Source of the DNA: Kiritimatiellales bacterium
Lineage (GTDB): Bacteria; Verrucomicrobiota; Kiritimatiellia; Kiritimatiellales; Pontiellaceae
NCBI GenBank assembly: GCA_021734595.1
Contig: JAIPIO010000150.1
Location: 1-9,943, forward strand
Direction of reading: 5' to 3'
DNA: 9,943 bases
Positions 8,247-9,943 of the stretch are shown here, in pieces. The translations under genes and the position numbers were made by a program. How positions within the stretch are numbered: the stretch's first letter is position 1; the number at the start of each line of letters is the position of its first letter. Under the pieces are notes generated by a model. The model was not told where the DNA came from. It saw nothing but the letters and a program-made list of their open reading frames with translations, and did not search any database.

Positions 8247-9829
8247 GGCTTCGAATCAACCAAATCGTGATGAGTCTGGCCTATGGCGAGGACGACGTGC
8301 TCAAGGCTATCTGTCGCGAACTGCGGTGCAAAAAGGAACAGCTCGAGAACGTGGAGATTCTGCGCCGCTCCATCGATGCACGCAAGAAAGATAAGGAGCC
8401 GCGCTATATCCTTTCCGTGGAAGTCGATTTTCACGGAAAGCCACCCATGCTAAAACCGGGGCAACTTGAAAAAGCCCCGAAGCCGGAACTTCCAATCCTT
8501 GGAAAGAAAGTTCCAATGGTTGGAAACGTTGAAACCCCGCCGGTTGTGATCGGCGCGGGTCCTGCGGGGCTGATGGCGGCACTGACACTGGCGGAGGCCG
8601 GACTGAAACCGTTGCTGATTGAGCGCGGCGCGGAGACTCCCGATCGCTCTGCGCAGGTCGAAGCATTCTGGAAAAACGGCACACTTGATGTGGAGAGCAA
8701 CGTCCTCTACGGCGAGGGCGGCGCGGGTCTTTTTTCGGACGGGAAGCTGACGGCACGGTCGAAGGATCGCGCGCGCATCCGCCGCTTTTTCGAAACACTG
8801 GTCGCCTGCGGCGCATCGCCCGACATCCTCATCGACTCCGCGCCGCACATCGGCAGCGATGACCTGGCGCGGATTATCCCCGTCCTCCGCAACCGTATCT
8901 GGGAGCTGGGCGGCGCGTGTGCGTTCAACTCCAGGCTGGAGAAGATCCGGGTTGAAGACGGCGCGTTGCGCGGTGTAACGGTTTCTGGAAAAGAGATCCG
9001 CACGGACGCCTGTTTTCTGGCAACCGGTCACAGCGCACGCGATGTCTATTCGATGCTGGTCGAATCCGGCGTCGCGCTCGAAGCCAAGCCGTTTGCGGTC
9101 GGCGTACGGTTGGAGATTCCGCAGCACCGGATCGACACGGCGCAATATGGCAAGTGGGCGGATCTTCCAACGCTTGGAAGCGCCAGCTTCCGGTTGACCC
9201 GAAAGGAAGAGGGCAACGCCCGGCGATGCTACAGCTTTTGCATGTGCCCCGGCGGACTCGTAATCTCCTGCGCCTCTTCGGAAGGATTATTGACCACTAA
9301 CGGCATGAGCCTGTCCGCACGCGACAAGCCATTCGGCAATGCGGCCTTCCTGGTTCCGGTGGGACCGGAAGATTTTCCAATGGTTGGAAAAAATCTTCCC
9401 ATGACTGGAATCGAATTCCAAAAGAAAATGGAGCGCGCTGCATTTGAAGCAGGGGGTTCCGACTATGGAATTCCCGCCGCACGGCTGGTTGATTTTCTGG
9501 AAGGTAACATGGGCGGGCTGCCGCCGGAACGTTCGTGCGGTCGCGCCGTTCCGGCGGTGCTTCAAAACATTCTGCCGGGTTTTGTTTCCGGCACCCTGCA
9601 ATCGGCCCTACCGAAAATGCTACGCGAGCTGAACGGGGCGGAGTTGGAAGAGGCCGTGCTCTACGCCGCCGAAACCCGCAGCTCCGCGCCGATACGGGTG
9701 CTTCGCGAAACGGGCGGGGAATCCATATCGGTCAAGGGTCTGTTTCCCTGCGGCGAGGGTGCGGGCTATGCCGGCGGGATCGTCAGCTCCGCACTCGACG
9801 GCATGAGATCCGTCGAGCTGTTTTTTTAG
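8243..9829 (+). CDS. FAD-dependent dehydrogenase of the COG2509 type, carrying five palindrome-encoded peptides
   Basis: A 528-residue flavoprotein of uncharacterised substrate. An N-terminal domain (about 1-70, with LRRSIDARKKD) precedes the FAD-binding Rossmann motif VVIGAGPAGLMAALTLAEAG (101-120). Then come NVLYGEGGAGLFSDGKL (153-169), CYSFCMCPGGLV (329-340) and the C-terminal FAD loop GLFPCGEGAGYAGGIVSSAL. This order is typical of the family. The start is GTG 8243 with AGGAG at 8233-8237, overlapping the preceding short frame's TGA (GTGA), which implies translational coupling. Five copies of the 15-bp palindrome lie in the gene, all in one frame, giving LPILGK (83-88), VPMVGN (90-95), LPTLGS (308-313), FPMVGK (378-383) and LPMTGI (385-390). 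The first pair sits in the linker between the N-terminal and FAD domains. Its stop overlaps that of the convergent downstream gene. Confidence 0.88.
   Translation: MRLRINQIVMSLAYGEDDVLKAICRELRCKKEQLENVEILRRSIDARKKDKEPRYILSVEVDFHGKPPMLKPGQLEKAPKPELPILGKKVPMVGNVETPPVVIGAGPAGLMAALTLAEAGLKPLLIERGAETPDRSAQVEAFWKNGTLDVESNVLYGEGGAGLFSDGKLTARSKDRARIRRFFETLVACGASPDILIDSAPHIGSDDLARIIPVLRNRIWELGGACAFNSRLEKIRVEDGALRGVTVSGKEIRTDACFLATGHSARDVYSMLVESGVALEAKPFAVGVRLEIPQHRIDTAQYGKWADLPTLGSASFRLTRKEEGNARRCYSFCMCPGGLVISCASSEGLLTTNGMSLSARDKPFGNAAFLVPVGPEDFPMVGKNLPMTGIEFQKKMERAAFEAGGSDYGIPAARLVDFLEGNMGGLPPERSCGRAVPAVLQNILPGFVSGTLQSALPKMLRELNGAELEEAVLYAAETRSSAPIRVLRETGGESISVKGLFPCGEGAGYAGGIVSSALDGMRSVELFF
8490..8504. 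repeat. 15-bp palindrome, perfect copy inside the FAD dehydrogenase gene
   Basis: TTCCAA-TCC-TTGGAA. Read in frame it encodes L-P-I-L-G-K at residues 83-88. The next copy begins 21 bp later. Confidence 0.92.
8511..8525. repeat. 15-bp palindrome, perfect copy inside the FAD dehydrogenase gene
   Basis: TTCCAA-TGG-TTGGAA, encoding V-P-M-V-G-N at residues 90-95. It is identical in all 15 bases, including the central triplet, to the copy at 9375. Confidence 0.92.
9165..9179. repeat. 15-bp palindrome, perfect copy inside the FAD dehydrogenase gene
   Basis: TTCCAA-CGC-TTGGAA, encoding L-P-T-L-G-S at residues 308-313. It begins 210 bp (ten times 21) before the copy at 9375. Confidence 0.92.
9375..9389. 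repeat. 15-bp palindrome, perfect copy inside the FAD dehydrogenase gene
   Basis: TTCCAA-TGG-TTGGAA, encoding F-P-M-V-G-K at residues 378-383. A degenerate copy follows at 21 bp. Confidence 0.92.
9396..9410. repeat. 15-bp palindrome, degenerate copy inside the FAD dehydrogenase gene
   Basis: TTCCCA-TGA-CTGGAA matches 10 of 12 arm bases. It begins exactly 21 bp after the copy at 9375 and is in the same reading frame (L-P-M-T-G-I, 385-390). Confidence 0.65.
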
Positions 9830-9943
9830 GATGACAACCGTCGTAGCAGATCAGGGGCGGCATAGAATATTCGGGACTTCCCAACCTTCTCGGAAACAAG
9901 GAATCCCTTCTCGACCAAGGCAAGCAAATCACTCCGCGCAGTC
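9826..9943 (-). CDS. C-terminal 38 codons of a probable Fic-family protein (5' part outside window)
   Basis: The minus strand from the right edge reads TARSDLLALVEKGFLVSEKV, then GKSRIFYAAPDLLRRLSS, then TAA (9828-9826). The TAR-DL-xLVEKGxL-GKSRxFY pattern is typical of the C-terminal winged helix after the Fic domain in Fic proteins, which AMPylate target proteins. The catalytic HxFx(D/E)GNGR motif would lie outside the window, so activity cannot be judged. Other proteins ending in a winged helix are possible. The gene is convergent with the FAD dehydrogenase, and the two stop codons overlap by four bases (9826-9829), leaving no room for a separate terminator. Confidence 0.55.
   Translation of the reverse strand, partial: TARSDLLALVEKGFLVSEKVGKSRIFYAAPDLLRRLSS

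Noticed and set aside
9889..9897. Further palindrome copy near the right edge (TTCCCAACC followed by CGGAA)
   Set aside because: The arms are too far apart and imperfect, and the segment is part of the Fic-like coding frame.

Overview
The window is a bacterial chromosome segment, GC-rich in its housekeeping genes, with Shine-Dalgarno-led starts. It carries leucyl-tRNA synthetase, a membrane pyrophosphatase and arginine decarboxylase close together. My best guess is the PVC group (Verrucomicrobiota/Kiritimatiellota), but this rests on gene content and protein flavour, not on a marker I can prove.

Layout. Positions 1-1093 (minus) hold the N-terminal 364 residues of LeuRS, running off the left edge. 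A 242-bp divergent spacer separates it from hppA (1336-3648, plus), a K+-dependent membrane pyrophosphatase. A rho-independent terminator follows, then speA (3824-5728, plus), biosynthetic arginine decarboxylase. Next comes a less GC-rich PaaX-like gene on the minus strand (5777-6595), bounded on both sides by 42-nt interrupted palindromes in the same orientation. After it lie an M48A/Ste24-like membrane protease (6793-8031, plus), a promoter, and a 35-codon remnant of a saccharopine/carboxynorspermidine dehydrogenase. That remnant overlaps by GTGA the start of a COG2509-type FAD-dependent dehydrogenase (8243-9829, plus). The right edge holds the last 38 codons of a minus-strand gene that looks like the C-terminal winged helix of a Fic-family protein.

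Two things stand out. First, the 15-bp palindrome TTCCAA-N3-TTGGAA occurs six times perfectly and at least four times in degenerate form. Close copies are 21 or 42 bp apart, about two or four helical turns. Copies sit in the leuS upstream region, after hppA (one forms the terminator stem) and inside the FAD-dehydrogenase gene, where all five share one reading frame and encode a P-x-x-G peptide. This looks like a genome-wide DNA signal (nucleoid or regulator site, uptake-type signature, or small mobile palindrome), not ordinary gene content.

Second, the PaaX-like gene with one palindrome forms an 861-bp unit between two directly repeated, structurally conserved palindromes. Its stop codon lies inside one of them. 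This resembles a small mobile or selfish cassette.

Functionally, speA (arginine to agmatine) and the dehydrogenase remnant both point to polyamine synthesis. The carboxyspermidine-type branch may have been rearranged here. The other genes (translation, ion pumping, membrane proteolysis, redox) are independent housekeeping functions and do not form one operon.
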